Shown: positions 50,811 through 59,920 of the stretch, one piece after another
Layout of the letters: each line of letters opens with the position of its first letter
How positions within the stretch are numbered: position 1 is the first letter of the stretch
Assembly: GCA_028282385.1 (NCBI GenBank)
Contig: JANQIB010000009.1
Location: forward strand, 1-61,550
Direction: 5' to 3'
Source of the DNA: Alphaproteobacteria bacterium
Lineage (GTDB): Bacteria; Pseudomonadota; Alphaproteobacteria; Micavibrionales; Micavibrionaceae
DNA length: 61,550 bases
Notes under the pieces: generated by a model
What the model saw: only the letters and a program-made list of their open reading frames with translations
What the model was told of the DNA's origin: nothing
Database searches by the model: none
Position numbers and translations under genes: made by a program

Positions 50811-51356
50811 ATGTTTTTCGATGATTTCCTTGAAGAAGAATTGCTTTTGATCATTTCCCTGCCTGCGCGCGCCGGGATCTGGATGAGCCGGGTTGATGAT
50901 GTTGCGGCGACCGACCGGGACGATAAAAAGGAAATGATTGTGCTTGAAAATGTTTTGAAGGGGTTGAGTAAACACCCAAAAGCCACGCCTTTTGTCAGCG
51001 CTGTGATGGAACAGACTCTCACCTATAAGCATATGTGGGAAGACTGGGCACAGGGCGGTGATACGCCCTTTTTCCGGGACCTGGGACACGCCGTGCGTTT
51101 GATGGAAGAGCGGCTGCCTGATGAAAACACCCGGAATTTTAAACTGGCGGTGATGAAAATCGCCGATGCGGTTGCCCATGCCTATGATGAACATATTGGC
51201 GAGGGCGATGATTTGCGTGAGGAAATGTTTTTGGGTGGGTTGACAACGCGTATTATGGATCGTCTGAATGCACATATTGATCTGGAAAATCCGGAACATG
51301 TCTCTGCAGCGGAAGCTGAGGCTTTGCAAAAGCTGAAAACCGCGCTAAAACAGTGA
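50811..51356 (+). CDS. Hypothetical helical protein (181 aa)
   Basis: The protein is soluble, acidic and helical (LEEELLLIISLPARAGIWMS, LAVMKIADAVAHAYDEHIGE). The layout of acidic residues in the second segment is reminiscent of TerB-like helical domains, but that is a weak resemblance. Same strand as sucA, about 90 bases upstream of it, so it may share the sucA promoter. Several alphaproteobacterial TCA clusters carry small unknown genes here. Confidence 0.65.
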   Translation: MFFDDFLEEELLLIISLPARAGIWMSRVDDVAATDRDDKKEMIVLENVLKGLSKHPKATPFVSAVMEQTLTYKHMWEDWAQGGDTPFFRDLGHAVRLMEERLPDENTRNFKLAVMKIADAVAHAYDEHIGEGDDLREEMFLGGLTTRIMDRLNAHIDLENPEHVSAAEAEALQKLKTALKQ

Positions 51357-51445
51357 CCTTGTTCTTGTGGGGCGGTTCGCCCTCTTTTAGAGTAGAAACG
51401 ACCAAATAAAAATGAGGCACGGAGAGTAATCTTCGTGGAAAATAT

Positions 51446-54343
51446 ATGTCAGAAAATATGACTTTCCTGAGCGGTGCGAACGCAGAATATATCGCGCATC
51501 TTTATGGTGCTTATCTGAAGGATGCAGGAAAAATAGATCAAAGCTGGCGTACGTTTTTTGACAGCCTGTCTGATACCGAAGTTTCTCTTTTGCGTGAGCT
51601 GCACGGGGCAAGCTGGACGCCAAGTGAAAACCGGAAGGACGCAAACGGATTTAATGGCGGCGTTTCTGCGGCCAAAGTGGATATTCAGACCGCGCCGCCG
51701 GCGCCGCAGCGCCGGGTGACAGATACCAATCTTTCCGGCGCGGATATGCGCGCCGCAACGCAGGACTCTATCCGCGCTCTGATGCTCATCCGGGCGTATC
51801 GCGCGCGCGGCCATCTGGAGGCTGACCTTGATCCGCTGGGCCTGAAAGAAAAGCAATACCACCCGGAGCTTGATCCGGAACATTACGGGTTCAGTCCGTC
51901 TGATTACGACCGGCCGATTTATATTGGCGGGTCTCTTGGTCTGGAAACGGCGTCGTTGCGCGAGATTGTCGATGTTTTAAAAGAAACCTATTGCGGTACG
52001 ATTGGTGTTGAGTTTATGCACCTGACCGACCCGGAAGAAAAAAGCTGGATTCAGGAGCGGATTGAAGAGCCGCACAATAAGACAAATTTCACCGTGAATG
52101 GAAAGCGTGCGATCCTGCAGCGTTTGACAGCCTCGGAAATCTTTGAAAAGTTTCTTCATACCAAGCATGTGGGGACGAAGCGTTTCGGCCTGGATGGCGG
52201 TGAGGCGTTGATCCCCTGTATTGAGCAGATCATGAAGCGCGGCGGCCAGATGGGGTTGCAGGAAATTGTTCTTGGGATGGCGCACCGGGGCCGTTTGAAT
52301 GTGTTGACCAATGTAATGGGGAAACCTTTTACGGCCGTCTTTAGTGAATTTCAGGGACAATCTTCTGTGCCTGACGATGTGCTCGGATCGGGCGATGTGA
52401 AATACCATCTCGGCACGTCGAGTGACCGTGATTTTGACGGCAATACCATTCATCTCTCTCTGACGGCAAACCCGTCTCACCTTGAATTTGTTAATCCGGT
52501 TGTGATCGGGAAAGTTCGCGCCAAACAGGTGCAACGGAAAGATAAGGAAAGCGTGCAGGTTATGCCGATGCTGCTCCATGGGGATGCGGCTTTTGCCGGG
52601 CAGGGGATTGTTGCCGAGACATTGATGATTTCCGACCTGCCGGGTTACCGTGTTGGCGGGACGGTCCATATTGTGATCAATAACCAGATTGGCTTTACAA
52701 CCATGCCGAAATTTTCCCGCTCCGGCCCGTATTGCACGGACGTGGCCAAGATGCTGGCCGCGCCGATCTTCCATGTGAATGGAGATGATCCGGAAGCTGT
52801 CGTTCATGTGGCGCGGATTGCCACCGAATTCCGCCAGACTTTTAAAAAGGATGTCGTCATCGACATGTTCTGTTATCGCCGCTTTGGTCACAATGAAGGG
52901 GATGAGCCGGCCTTCACCCAGCCTTTGATGTACGCAAAAATCAAGGAGCACAAAACCACGCGTCAGGTTTATGCCGAGCAGCTGGCAGCAGAAAATGTTG
53001 TCACGGCAGAAGAAGCCGAGGAAATGGTCAAGGAATTTAATGAATTTCTTGATGATGCGTTCGAGGCGACCAAATCCTATAAGCCGAATAAAGCTGATTT
53101 CCTTGAAGGAAAATGGTCAGGTATGCAGGTTGCGTATGGGGAAGACCGCCGTGGTGAAACAGCCGTCAGTGAAGATGAGCTTCAGGCTGTTGGCAAAATT
53201 CTGACAACGGTTCCGGACGGGTTTAATGCCAATTCAAAAATCGTCCGGCTTTTGGGCAATAAGGCAAAAATGTTTGAAAACCGCAAAGGCGTTGACTGGG
53301 CAACCGCGGAAGCGCTGGCTTTTGGGACCCTTTTGCAGGATCGCTATGCGGTTCGTCTATCGGGTCAGGATGTTGGGCGCGGTACGTTCTCACAACGTCA
53401 TGCGATTTTATATGACCAGACGACAGAAGGAAAATATGTTGCGCTTCAAAATATAGCCCCGGATCAACCGAAATTCGAAGTTCATGACAGTCCGCTTTCA
53501 GAGATGGCGGTGCTTGGGTTTGAGTATGGTTATTCTTTGGCTGAGCCGAAAACATTAACAATTTGGGAGGCGCAGTTCGGGGATTTTGTGAATGGTGCGC
53601 AGGTAATAATCGACCAGTTTATTTCCTCCGGGGAAAGCAAGTGGCTGCGTATGTCCGGTCTTGTGATGCTGCTGCCGCATGCATATGAGGGGCAGGGGCC
53701 GGAACATTCTTCTGCGCGTCCCGAAAGGTTTCTGGCGGCATGTGCGGATGATAACTGGCAGGTGGCAAATGTCTCTACCCCGGCTAATTACTTTCATATT
53801 TTACGCCGGCAGATGTGCCGTGATTTCCGTAAACCGCTTGTGATGTTTACGCCTAAATCTTTATTGCGGCACAAGCTTTGCGTCTCCGATATGGAAGCTT
53901 TCACCGATAAGACGACATTCCATCGTGTGCTTTGGGATGATGATAAGGATACGATTGAAACGCCGGACAAAATGAAGCGTATCGTCTTTTGCACCGGAAA
54001 GGTTTATTACGATCTTCTGGAAGAGCGCCGGAAGCGCGAAATTAAGGATGTGTATCTGATGCGCCTCGAACAGCTTTACCCATTCCCGGAAAGGGCGCTT
54101 CAAACAGACCTGGCGCCGTTCAATAAGCAAGCTGAAATCGTCTGGTGCCAGGAAGAATCTGAAAATATGGGATACTGGCAATTCATCGACCGGAAACTTG
54201 AAGACGTCCTCTCCGGAATGTCTTTTGAGAATCCGCGGCCTGAATATGTTGGCCGTGAAGCATCCGCCTCTCCGGCAACAGGCCTGAACTCGCGTCATCA
54301 GGCGGAACAGGCGAAACTGGTTGATCAGGCATTGACGGTGTAG
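51446..54343 (+). CDS. sucA: 2-oxoglutarate dehydrogenase E1 component
   Basis: SucA is the thiamine-diphosphate enzyme that decarboxylates 2-oxoglutarate in the OGDH complex. The N-terminal FLSGANAEYIAHLYGAYLKD (E2-binding), MAHRGRLNVLTNVMGKPF, the TPP/Mg region HVNGDDPEAVVHVARIATEF and YRRFGHNEGDEPAFTQPLMY, and LPHAYEGQGPEHSSARPERF are diagnostic. At 965 residues it is full length. A GxxExxY element has inserted between it and sucB. Confidence 0.97.
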   Translation: MSENMTFLSGANAEYIAHLYGAYLKDAGKIDQSWRTFFDSLSDTEVSLLRELHGASWTPSENRKDANGFNGGVSAAKVDIQTAPPAPQRRVTDTNLSGADMRAATQDSIRALMLIRAYRARGHLEADLDPLGLKEKQYHPELDPEHYGFSPSDYDRPIYIGGSLGLETASLREIVDVLKETYCGTIGVEFMHLTDPEEKSWIQERIEEPHNKTNFTVNGKRAILQRLTASEIFEKFLHTKHVGTKRFGLDGGEALIPCIEQIMKRGGQMGLQEIVLGMAHRGRLNVLTNVMGKPFTAVFSEFQGQSSVPDDVLGSGDVKYHLGTSSDRDFDGNTIHLSLTANPSHLEFVNPVVIGKVRAKQVQRKDKESVQVMPMLLHGDAAFAGQGIVAETLMISDLPGYRVGGTVHIVINNQIGFTTMPKFSRSGPYCTDVAKMLAAPIFHVNGDDPEAVVHVARIATEFRQTFKKDVVIDMFCYRRFGHNEGDEPAFTQPLMYAKIKEHKTTRQVYAEQLAAENVVTAEEAEEMVKEFNEFLDDAFEATKSYKPNKADFLEGKWSGMQVAYGEDRRGETAVSEDELQAVGKILTTVPDGFNANSKIVRLLGNKAKMFENRKGVDWATAEALAFGTLLQDRYAVRLSGQDVGRGTFSQRHAILYDQTTEGKYVALQNIAPDQPKFEVHDSPLSEMAVLGFEYGYSLAEPKTLTIWEAQFGDFVNGAQVIIDQFISSGESKWLRMSGLVMLLPHAYEGQGPEHSSARPERFLAACADDNWQVANVSTPANYFHILRRQMCRDFRKPLVMFTPKSLLRHKLCVSDMEAFTDKTTFHRVLWDDDKDTIETPDKMKRIVFCTGKVYYDLLEERRKREIKDVYLMRLEQLYPFPERALQTDLAPFNKQAEIVWCQEESENMGYWQFIDRKLEDVLSGMSFENPRPEYVGREASASPATGLNSRHQAEQAKLVDQALTV

Positions 54344-54345
54344 AT

Positions 54346-54738
54346 ATGGTTCAACCACAGATGGACACAGATGAACACGGATTAAACGAGATAACATTCT
54401 CGGTTAATGGCTGTGCGATGGACGTTATAAATCAAGTCGGGCACGGGTTTCACGAGAAAATATATGAAAACGCTCTTGCTTTGGCGCTAAAAAAACGCGG
54501 TCTGAATTTTTCACAACAAAAGCATTTTGATGTCTATTTCGATACTGAAAAAGTCGGATCTTTTGTGCCCGACTTTGTTGTTGAAAATAATGTCATAGTG
54601 GAGTTGAAAACTATAGATCGCATTACAAATAATGAAAAAGGGCAGGTTATGAATTATTTACGCGTTAGCGGATTAAAAATAGGAATTATATTGAATTTTA
54701 AATACGCAAAACTCGATTGGGCACGGGTTATTTTATAA
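54346..54738 (+). CDS. GxxExxY protein (PD-(D/E)xK nuclease-like)
   Basis: The signature GHGFHEKIYENALALAL (G-x2-E-x2-Y type) and the nuclease-like core FVPDFVVENNVIVELKTI (Asp and E-x-K) followed by QVMNYLRVSGLKIGIILNF define the GxxExxY family. Biochemical function is unknown. The first residues (MVQPQMDTDEHGLNE) are encoded by the left inverted repeat itself, and the stop lies at the right repeat, so gene and repeats form one unit. It begins two bases after sucA ends. Confidence 0.88.
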   Translation: MVQPQMDTDEHGLNEITFSVNGCAMDVINQVGHGFHEKIYENALALALKKRGLNFSQQKHFDVYFDTEKVGSFVPDFVVENNVIVELKTIDRITNNEKGQVMNYLRVSGLKIGIILNFKYAKLDWARVIL

Positions 54739-54767
54739 ATCCGTGTTCATCTGTGTTCATCTGTGGT
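54354..54767. mobile_element. GxxExxY element bounded by 30-bp inverted repeats, between sucA and sucB
   Basis: The left end 54354-54383 (ACCACAGATGGACACAGATG then AACACGGATT) and the right end 54738-54767 are inverted repeats matching at 29 of 30 positions. Internally each arm is built of tandem ACACAGATGA-type units. Only the GxxExxY gene lies between. There is no transposase and no visible target duplication. It is either a non-autonomous mobile unit or a conserved gene-plus-palindrome cassette. Confidence 0.72.
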
Positions 54768-54796
54768 AAAAAATAAATAATAAAAAGGAAGAAAAA

Positions 54797-56032
54797 ATGG
54801 CTCAAATTAAAGTTCCAACTCTTGGTGAATCGGTCAGTGAAGCAACTGTTGCGCAGTGGCTCAAAAAAGAAGGCGAAGCCGTGGCTGCGGATGAGCCGAT
54901 TGTTGAGCTTGAGACCGACAAAGTCACACTTGAGGTCAATGCACCTGAAGCGGGCGTGATTTCCAAAATTATTGCGGCCGAAGGAGAGAATGTTGAAGTT
55001 GATGCCATTTTAGGGGAAATCAGTGCAGGCGGCGCGGCTAATGACAGCGCCGCAGCAGAGCCTGCCGCAGAAGAACCAAAAGCTGAGGCAGCGCCTGCTC
55101 CTGAGCCTGCGGCGAGTGATATTAAAGACGGCCCGGCAGCAACAAAGGCTTTGGCAGATAATAACTTATCTCGTGATGACGTTGACGGGACTGGCCGTGA
55201 CGGGCGTGTGACAAAAGAAGATGTTGAGGCACATGTGGCGCAGGCCGGTGCAACGCCGCCGACTGAAGCTGTTTCTACGCACACGGTTGAAGGAGGCGAC
55301 AAACTTCCTTCTGCGCCGATTGATAGCGGGCCGCGGGAAGAGCGTGTCAAGATGACCCGTCTGCGCCAGTCAATTGCCAAGCGTCTCAAAGAGGCGCAGA
55401 ACACGGCGGCCATGCTGACGACCTTTAACGAGGTTGATATGGGCGCGGTGATGGATCTGCGTAAAGAATATAAGGACGGATTTGAAAAGAAACACGGCGT
55501 GAAGCTTGGCTTCATGTCGTTCTTTGTCCGTGCGGCGGTGCAGGCACTGAAAGAGTTCCCGGCGGTCAATGCGGAAATTCAGGACAATGAACTTGTCTAT
55601 AAAAATTACTATGATATTGGCGTTGCGGTGTCTACGCCGCAAGGGCTGGTCGTGCCGGTGATCCGGGATTGCGATCATCTGTCCATGGCCGATATTGAAA
55701 AGAAAATTATCGAAGCCGGGACAAAAGCCCGGGATGGAAAGCTCGGCATTGACGAAATGCAGGGCGGCACCTTTACCATTACCAATGGCGGGATTTTCGG
55801 TTCAATGCTCTCCACGCCGATTTTGAATACGCCGCAATCCGGTATTCTCGGCATGCACAATATTGTGCAGCGCCCGGTGGTGATGCCGGATGGCGAGATT
55901 AAGGCGCGGCCGATCATGTATATTGCTCTGTCTTACGATCACCGGATTATTGATGGCAAAGAGGCGGTGAGCTTCCTCGTCCGGATTAAACAGGCGATTG
56001 AAGATCCGCAAAGATTGCTTCTTGATCTTTAA
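54797..56032 (+). CDS. sucB: Dihydrolipoyl succinyltransferase, E2 of the OGDH complex
   Basis: The N-terminal lipoyl domain has the lipoylated Lys in [20 protein letters not shown]. An Ala/Pro/Glu-rich linker leads to an E1/E3-binding domain ([20 protein letters not shown]) and the C-terminal catalytic core with [20 protein letters not shown] and the catalytic [19 protein letters not shown]. At 411 residues it is normal. AAGGAAG precedes the ATG. Confidence 0.97.
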   Translation: MAQIKVPTLGESVSEATVAQWLKKEGEAVAADEPIVELETDKVTLEVNAPEAGVISKIIAAEGENVEVDAILGEISAGGAANDSAAAEPAAEEPKAEAAPAPEPAASDIKDGPAATKALADNNLSRDDVDGTGRDGRVTKEDVEAHVAQAGATPPTEAVSTHTVEGGDKLPSAPIDSGPREERVKMTRLRQSIAKRLKEAQNTAAMLTTFNEVDMGAVMDLRKEYKDGFEKKHGVKLGFMSFFVRAAVQALKEFPAVNAEIQDNELVYKNYYDIGVAVSTPQGLVVPVIRDCDHLSMADIEKKIIEAGTKARDGKLGIDEMQGGTFTITNGGIFGSMLSTPILNTPQSGILGMHNIVQRPVVMPDGEIKARPIMYIALSYDHRIIDGKEAVSFLVRIKQAIEDPQRLLLDL

Positions 56033-56973
56033 AAATATTGCAAAATTCCAGCCTCTGAAAGCTGTTCCATCGCATGGCGCCCGTGACGGTCGCGGCAGCG
56101 CTCAAAATCACCGATCGTGATGCGTTTTAACCCGGCGCCGACCAGGTTAACCTGTTCCCGGCTGGTTGGAATTTGCGAGCAGTAAAAATAATTCTGCATA
56201 ATTTTCAGGCCGCGGCGCGCGCAATTCATCAGCATCCGGTTGACCGGCTCCTGGATGAAGCTGTATTTGCCAATTGGGGTCAAAAGGTCAAGCGCTTCCT
56301 CCGGGTCAGTCATCGTGTAACCGGTTACGGGGTGAGCCCGCGCAGTCAGGCAAAAGACGTTACCGTCTTCATCGCGGGCAAAACAAAGCGAAAACTTTCG
56401 CCGTTTGTGAATCTCTACGGCCTGCTGGATCTGTTTCTTAAAAACATCTTCATTCGCTTCGTTTAAATTTTCCTGCTGAACGGGGCTATCGTCAGGCGGT
56501 AGAAATCCTTCCGGTGATTCATAAATCGTTTCAATCCTTTTCTCTTTGCGCCAGAGCTTATATACCCCAATACCTGCATGCGCGCAGATCCGAAGCGACA
56601 TGTTTTCAAAATCTTCACCGCGGCGGCGGAAAAAGTCTTTATCAAAACCTTTATGATCCAGATAGATGGTTTTGATCCCGGCCTCGGCAATATTCTTGGC
56701 GCAGTTCGGGCAAAACGGGTCGGTGATACAAAGAGACGCCCCCCCCGTTGCATGCGGTGCATGTAAAACGCAGGCCGTTTCGGCGTGGATCGTTCCGGAC
56801 GAATTACCGATTTTTTTGTCCCGCCCAATTTGCTTTTCAATTGCCGGCGGCCAGTCATTGGTCTTGCTGAGATGCCAGTCATCATGGAAGAGCGTGGCCG
56901 CGATTTTATTGGTCGGATGCGCACTGGTAGCAACAATCTCAATCGCATCCTGCATATAATCGAAAGCTATCAT
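56029..56973 (-). CDS. Cytidine-deaminase-like protein with C-terminal extension (314 aa)
   Basis: The zinc site is visible as [14 protein letters not shown] (H-A-E) and [20 protein letters not shown] (P-x-C-x2-C), the deaminase superfamily signature. About 170 residues follow with no motif I know ([35 protein letters not shown]). The substrate cannot be predicted. It overlaps the sucB stop by four bases on the opposite strand and is divergent from a second deaminase gene. Confidence 0.75.
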   Translation of the reverse strand: MIAFDYMQDAIEIVATSAHPTNKIAATLFHDDWHLSKTNDWPPAIEKQIGRDKKIGNSSGTIHAETACVLHAPHATGGASLCITDPFCPNCAKNIAEAGIKTIYLDHKGFDKDFFRRRGEDFENMSLRICAHAGIGVYKLWRKEKRIETIYESPEGFLPPDDSPVQQENLNEANEDVFKKQIQQAVEIHKRRKFSLCFARDEDGNVFCLTARAHPVTGYTMTDPEEALDLLTPIGKYSFIQEPVNRMLMNCARRGLKIMQNYFYCSQIPTSREQVNLVGAGLKRITIGDFERCRDRHGRHAMEQLSEAGILQYF

Positions 56974-57029
56974 CCTTCTTTGGTAACATGACTTGCTTTT
57001 TCGCCAAGAACTTTTTATTGCTGTGCGTT

Positions 57030-57476
57030 ATGAAAGATCATGATTATTACATGCATCTGGCCTATGAGCAGGCTTTGAAGGGCTATCATGAAGGCGGCTG
57101 TCCGATTGGCGCTGTGATCATTGATGAGCAGGGCGAAATCTTGGGACAGGGCCATAATTGTCTCGTCCAGGAAGGGAGCCCAATCATTCACGGAGAGATG
57201 GCGGCGATGCGTGATGCCGGGCGGATGGCCTCCCGTCGCCACACGACCATGTATACGACCCTTAGTCCGTGTATGATGTGCGCAGGGACAATCATTCAAT
57301 TTAAAATTCCCCGCGTGGTTGTGGGAGACACGGTGAACTCCGAAGGGAATGTTGATTTTCTGCAGGATCGCGGGGTTGAGGTGATTGTGCTGAATTCACA
57401 AGAATGTATCGATCTGGTCAAAAAATTCCGTGAAGAAAAACCAGATCTGTGGATAGAAGATTGGGGTGGCGAGTAA
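57030..57476 (+). CDS. Nucleoside/cytosine deaminase-like protein (148 aa)
   Basis: The zinc motifs are IIHGEMAAMRDAGR (H-x-E) and TTLSPCMMCAGTIIQFKIPR (P-C-x2-C). EGGCPIGAVIIDEQGEILGQ at the start and FLQDRGVEVIVLNSQECIDL near the end closely resemble yeast-type cytosine deaminase. The ATG at 57030 is chosen because the usual N-terminus begins there; an in-frame ATG at 56988 would add 14 hydrophobic residues. Likely role is pyrimidine salvage. Confidence 0.82.
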   Translation: MKDHDYYMHLAYEQALKGYHEGGCPIGAVIIDEQGEILGQGHNCLVQEGSPIIHGEMAAMRDAGRMASRRHTTMYTTLSPCMMCAGTIIQFKIPRVVVGDTVNSEGNVDFLQDRGVEVIVLNSQECIDLVKKFREEKPDLWIEDWGGE

Positions 57477-57579
57477 AATTTCCCTTTTCGTCATTTTTTT
57501 CTTGATAATAGCATTAGATTAAACTTATAAACATTTCCATAAACTTAAATTGGTTTTTGTGTAGAGAGTGTTTAGGCCG

Positions 57580-59841
57580 ATGAGTGCCACAAGTTTTTTA
57601 AGTAGACCTGTTCAAGTTGTCGAAGATACTCCCGAAGCTTTGGTCAGGGTGTATGGCCATCTTCCTGATCCCAGATTTCCTAAGGCCAGATTTCCCGAAA
57701 ATGCGGCTGTTTTTTTGGCCAGCGGTGCCATCCATAAATTACAGGACTGGCGGCGGATCCAAAGAGGGCATGCGCCGCGCTTATTTTTAATCAATGCTTT
57801 AACTGCCCTTAAAGATTCTCATGAAGAAGAACAAAACCCGGCCGATATTGCGATCGGTAAGCTGGATATCACGCTTGGTGATTTTCGTGAGATGGGTCAG
57901 CGGGAAAAAGAAGAGGTCTTCCGTATTGCTGAAATTGAATCAGATCAGCAAGTGCTGGAGATGAGCGAAGACAGGTACATCATTCTTGATAAGCGCCTGC
58001 AGGATTATAAAGGGTTCGATCCGTTTAAAAAACTACCGCTGGTGAAAGAATGTTTTGAGGATAAGGCAGATTGGCCAGGGTATCGATACAAAGAACTCAC
58101 TGATGCAATGGGCGGCGTTACTGAGTTTTTACGTGTCTTGGAAAAGGCCTATGAAGAGCTGCCCAAGCAGGACCCGGTCAAATATGCAGACTTAAACCGT
58201 GAACATTCTTCAGGAATTTCAGTGGCCTTGCGTCCGCACAAGCCCGGCATGCTTCCCTTGCCTGAAGAGGGGATTGTTATAGAAGCGATTGAGCATGGTT
58301 TAACAATCAAATTTCCAACACAAAAGGATCTGTCGGAACTGAAGCGTAAAGGCAAGTTGAATGATGTTGATCTAAGCTATTTCGAATATCCTGCAGGACA
58401 AAGAGATCCGAGCGCAACGCTTAGACTTGACAATGAAAACCCTTATTTTGATGAAACATTTATTGCGGCCCGGGTTTGGCAGGTTTTGAACAATCTGTAT
58501 CATATTCCCGAACTAGCCGCACCACGGAAGTTCGATCCGATTCTACTGGAATCTTCAAAAATTATTTCCAACAAAAAAGTTAACCCGAGACGGCGACCAA
58601 AAGGTGTTTCTATAGAGGTAAGCAATGAATTTAAATCATTGGCTGAGATTGAAGAGTCTGCATCAGGTGCGCATGGTATGTTGTTGCAAGTCCCCAAAGG
58701 CATGTCGCGGGATAAGCTTAAAAAGCCGCATGTAAAATCCCAGGCTTTAAAGAAAAGAGTAAGGTTGAACGAGGTCAATAATCTGCTTAAAAAGGTCGGC
58801 TTGCTTTTGCGTTTTACCGAGGCGGTTACCCAAAAAACACTCCATAACCGTTTTTATGCCGGGGAGCCAATTCTGGTTGAACGTGCTTTGAAACCCTGGA
58901 TTAATCCGATGATGAAAGCATTGAATGATCGTAAAGCAATGTCTTTAAAGCCGAGTATGGTGTTTGATTGGGTCAAAGAGGTTGCTCCAAACGAACTCCG
59001 TCAGAAACTTCTCTGGGATCCAAGCGATTATAAACCGCCTGAACATATGATGAAGCCTGAAGCGCTTTCTCTTATGGATGAGAGTGGGCTACGGGCATTA
59101 ACAGGTATTGATGGGGGTCGTTTCCGGCTCGCTATTATCGGCTCTGCCAGCGTCTGTATCCCTGTGGCATTAGATGATACACGGAATGTTACGCATGCAG
59201 CGGCCAAAAGTGGAATGATTATTCTGGATGGCGGTGGAACACGGACCAACACCGTTATGGGGGCGATGCGGGAAGGATCAATTGCCGCTTATGAAATGGG
59301 CTATCAGGACTTTCACCATATTGGGCATGTGGTTCCGTTAACAGCGCGCCGGGAAGCCAACTTTGGCCAGTTCCGGGAGCAATATGGATTAAATCCCACA
59401 GCAGGCCATGAAGATGAAAATTACTTTGTCTATAATAATATTTTTCATTTTGTCCGCCATGAGACACTGGCGCAGCGCCAACATACAATTGAAGGGCCTG
59501 CACATGCGCTTGTTGAAATGGCGGGTGGAGCCGGTACGAATTTTGAGTCTCTGACCATGGCCTATAACAATCTATGCGTTTTGAAAAACATGATTAAAAC
59601 AGAAAAACCTATCGGGTTTTTCCCGGGCTTCCATGCCGGGTTACGTCCAATCTTTGTTGTGAATTCGCTGATTAACGGGGTTGAAGAAAATGGCCGTTAT
59701 AGTGATTATAAGCGGGAAATATTTGATGAACGTGAATTGCAGCTGATGTTGAAGAGCTTACATAATTCTGGATGTGAGGCTGTTGAACATATTCACCGTT
59801 TTAGGCATGACAGGCGCAGTGGCCTAAGGCTTGCTGCCTGA
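57580..59841 (+). CDS. Large protein with C-terminal LOG-like Rossmann domain (753 aa)
   Basis: The last 230 residues resemble LOG/lysine-decarboxylase-like nucleotide hydrolases: FRLAIIGSASVCIPVALDDT, GMIILDGGGTRTNTVMGAMR (family GGG..GxMG) and VEMAGGAGTNFESLTMAYNN (family PGGxGTxxE). The N-terminal 500 residues are unrecognised, mostly helical, with basic patches (KKVNPRRRPKG; KPHVKSQALKKRVRL). Fusion to such a large extension is unusual. ATG 57580 is preferred over GTG 57568. It precedes lpd. Confidence 0.68.
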   Translation: MSATSFLSRPVQVVEDTPEALVRVYGHLPDPRFPKARFPENAAVFLASGAIHKLQDWRRIQRGHAPRLFLINALTALKDSHEEEQNPADIAIGKLDITLGDFREMGQREKEEVFRIAEIESDQQVLEMSEDRYIILDKRLQDYKGFDPFKKLPLVKECFEDKADWPGYRYKELTDAMGGVTEFLRVLEKAYEELPKQDPVKYADLNREHSSGISVALRPHKPGMLPLPEEGIVIEAIEHGLTIKFPTQKDLSELKRKGKLNDVDLSYFEYPAGQRDPSATLRLDNENPYFDETFIAARVWQVLNNLYHIPELAAPRKFDPILLESSKIISNKKVNPRRRPKGVSIEVSNEFKSLAEIEESASGAHGMLLQVPKGMSRDKLKKPHVKSQALKKRVRLNEVNNLLKKVGLLLRFTEAVTQKTLHNRFYAGEPILVERALKPWINPMMKALNDRKAMSLKPSMVFDWVKEVAPNELRQKLLWDPSDYKPPEHMMKPEALSLMDESGLRALTGIDGGRFRLAIIGSASVCIPVALDDTRNVTHAAAKSGMIILDGGGTRTNTVMGAMREGSIAAYEMGYQDFHHIGHVVPLTARREANFGQFREQYGLNPTAGHEDENYFVYNNIFHFVRHETLAQRQHTIEGPAHALVEMAGGAGTNFESLTMAYNNLCVLKNMIKTEKPIGFFPGFHAGLRPIFVVNSLINGVEENGRYSDYKREIFDERELQLMLKSLHNSGCEAVEHIHRFRHDRRSGLRLAA

Positions 59842-59920
59842 TCAGGATATTCTTTGATATAGCCTTGCATTTTTCTGCTTATGGATTAGCTTGCTCCTTG
59901 CATTAACTAAGGAGATTTTC

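Noticed and set aside
51977-52951. 324-codon minus-strand frame opposite sucA
   Set aside because: Lies entirely within the conserved sucA coding region on the other strand; no family features.
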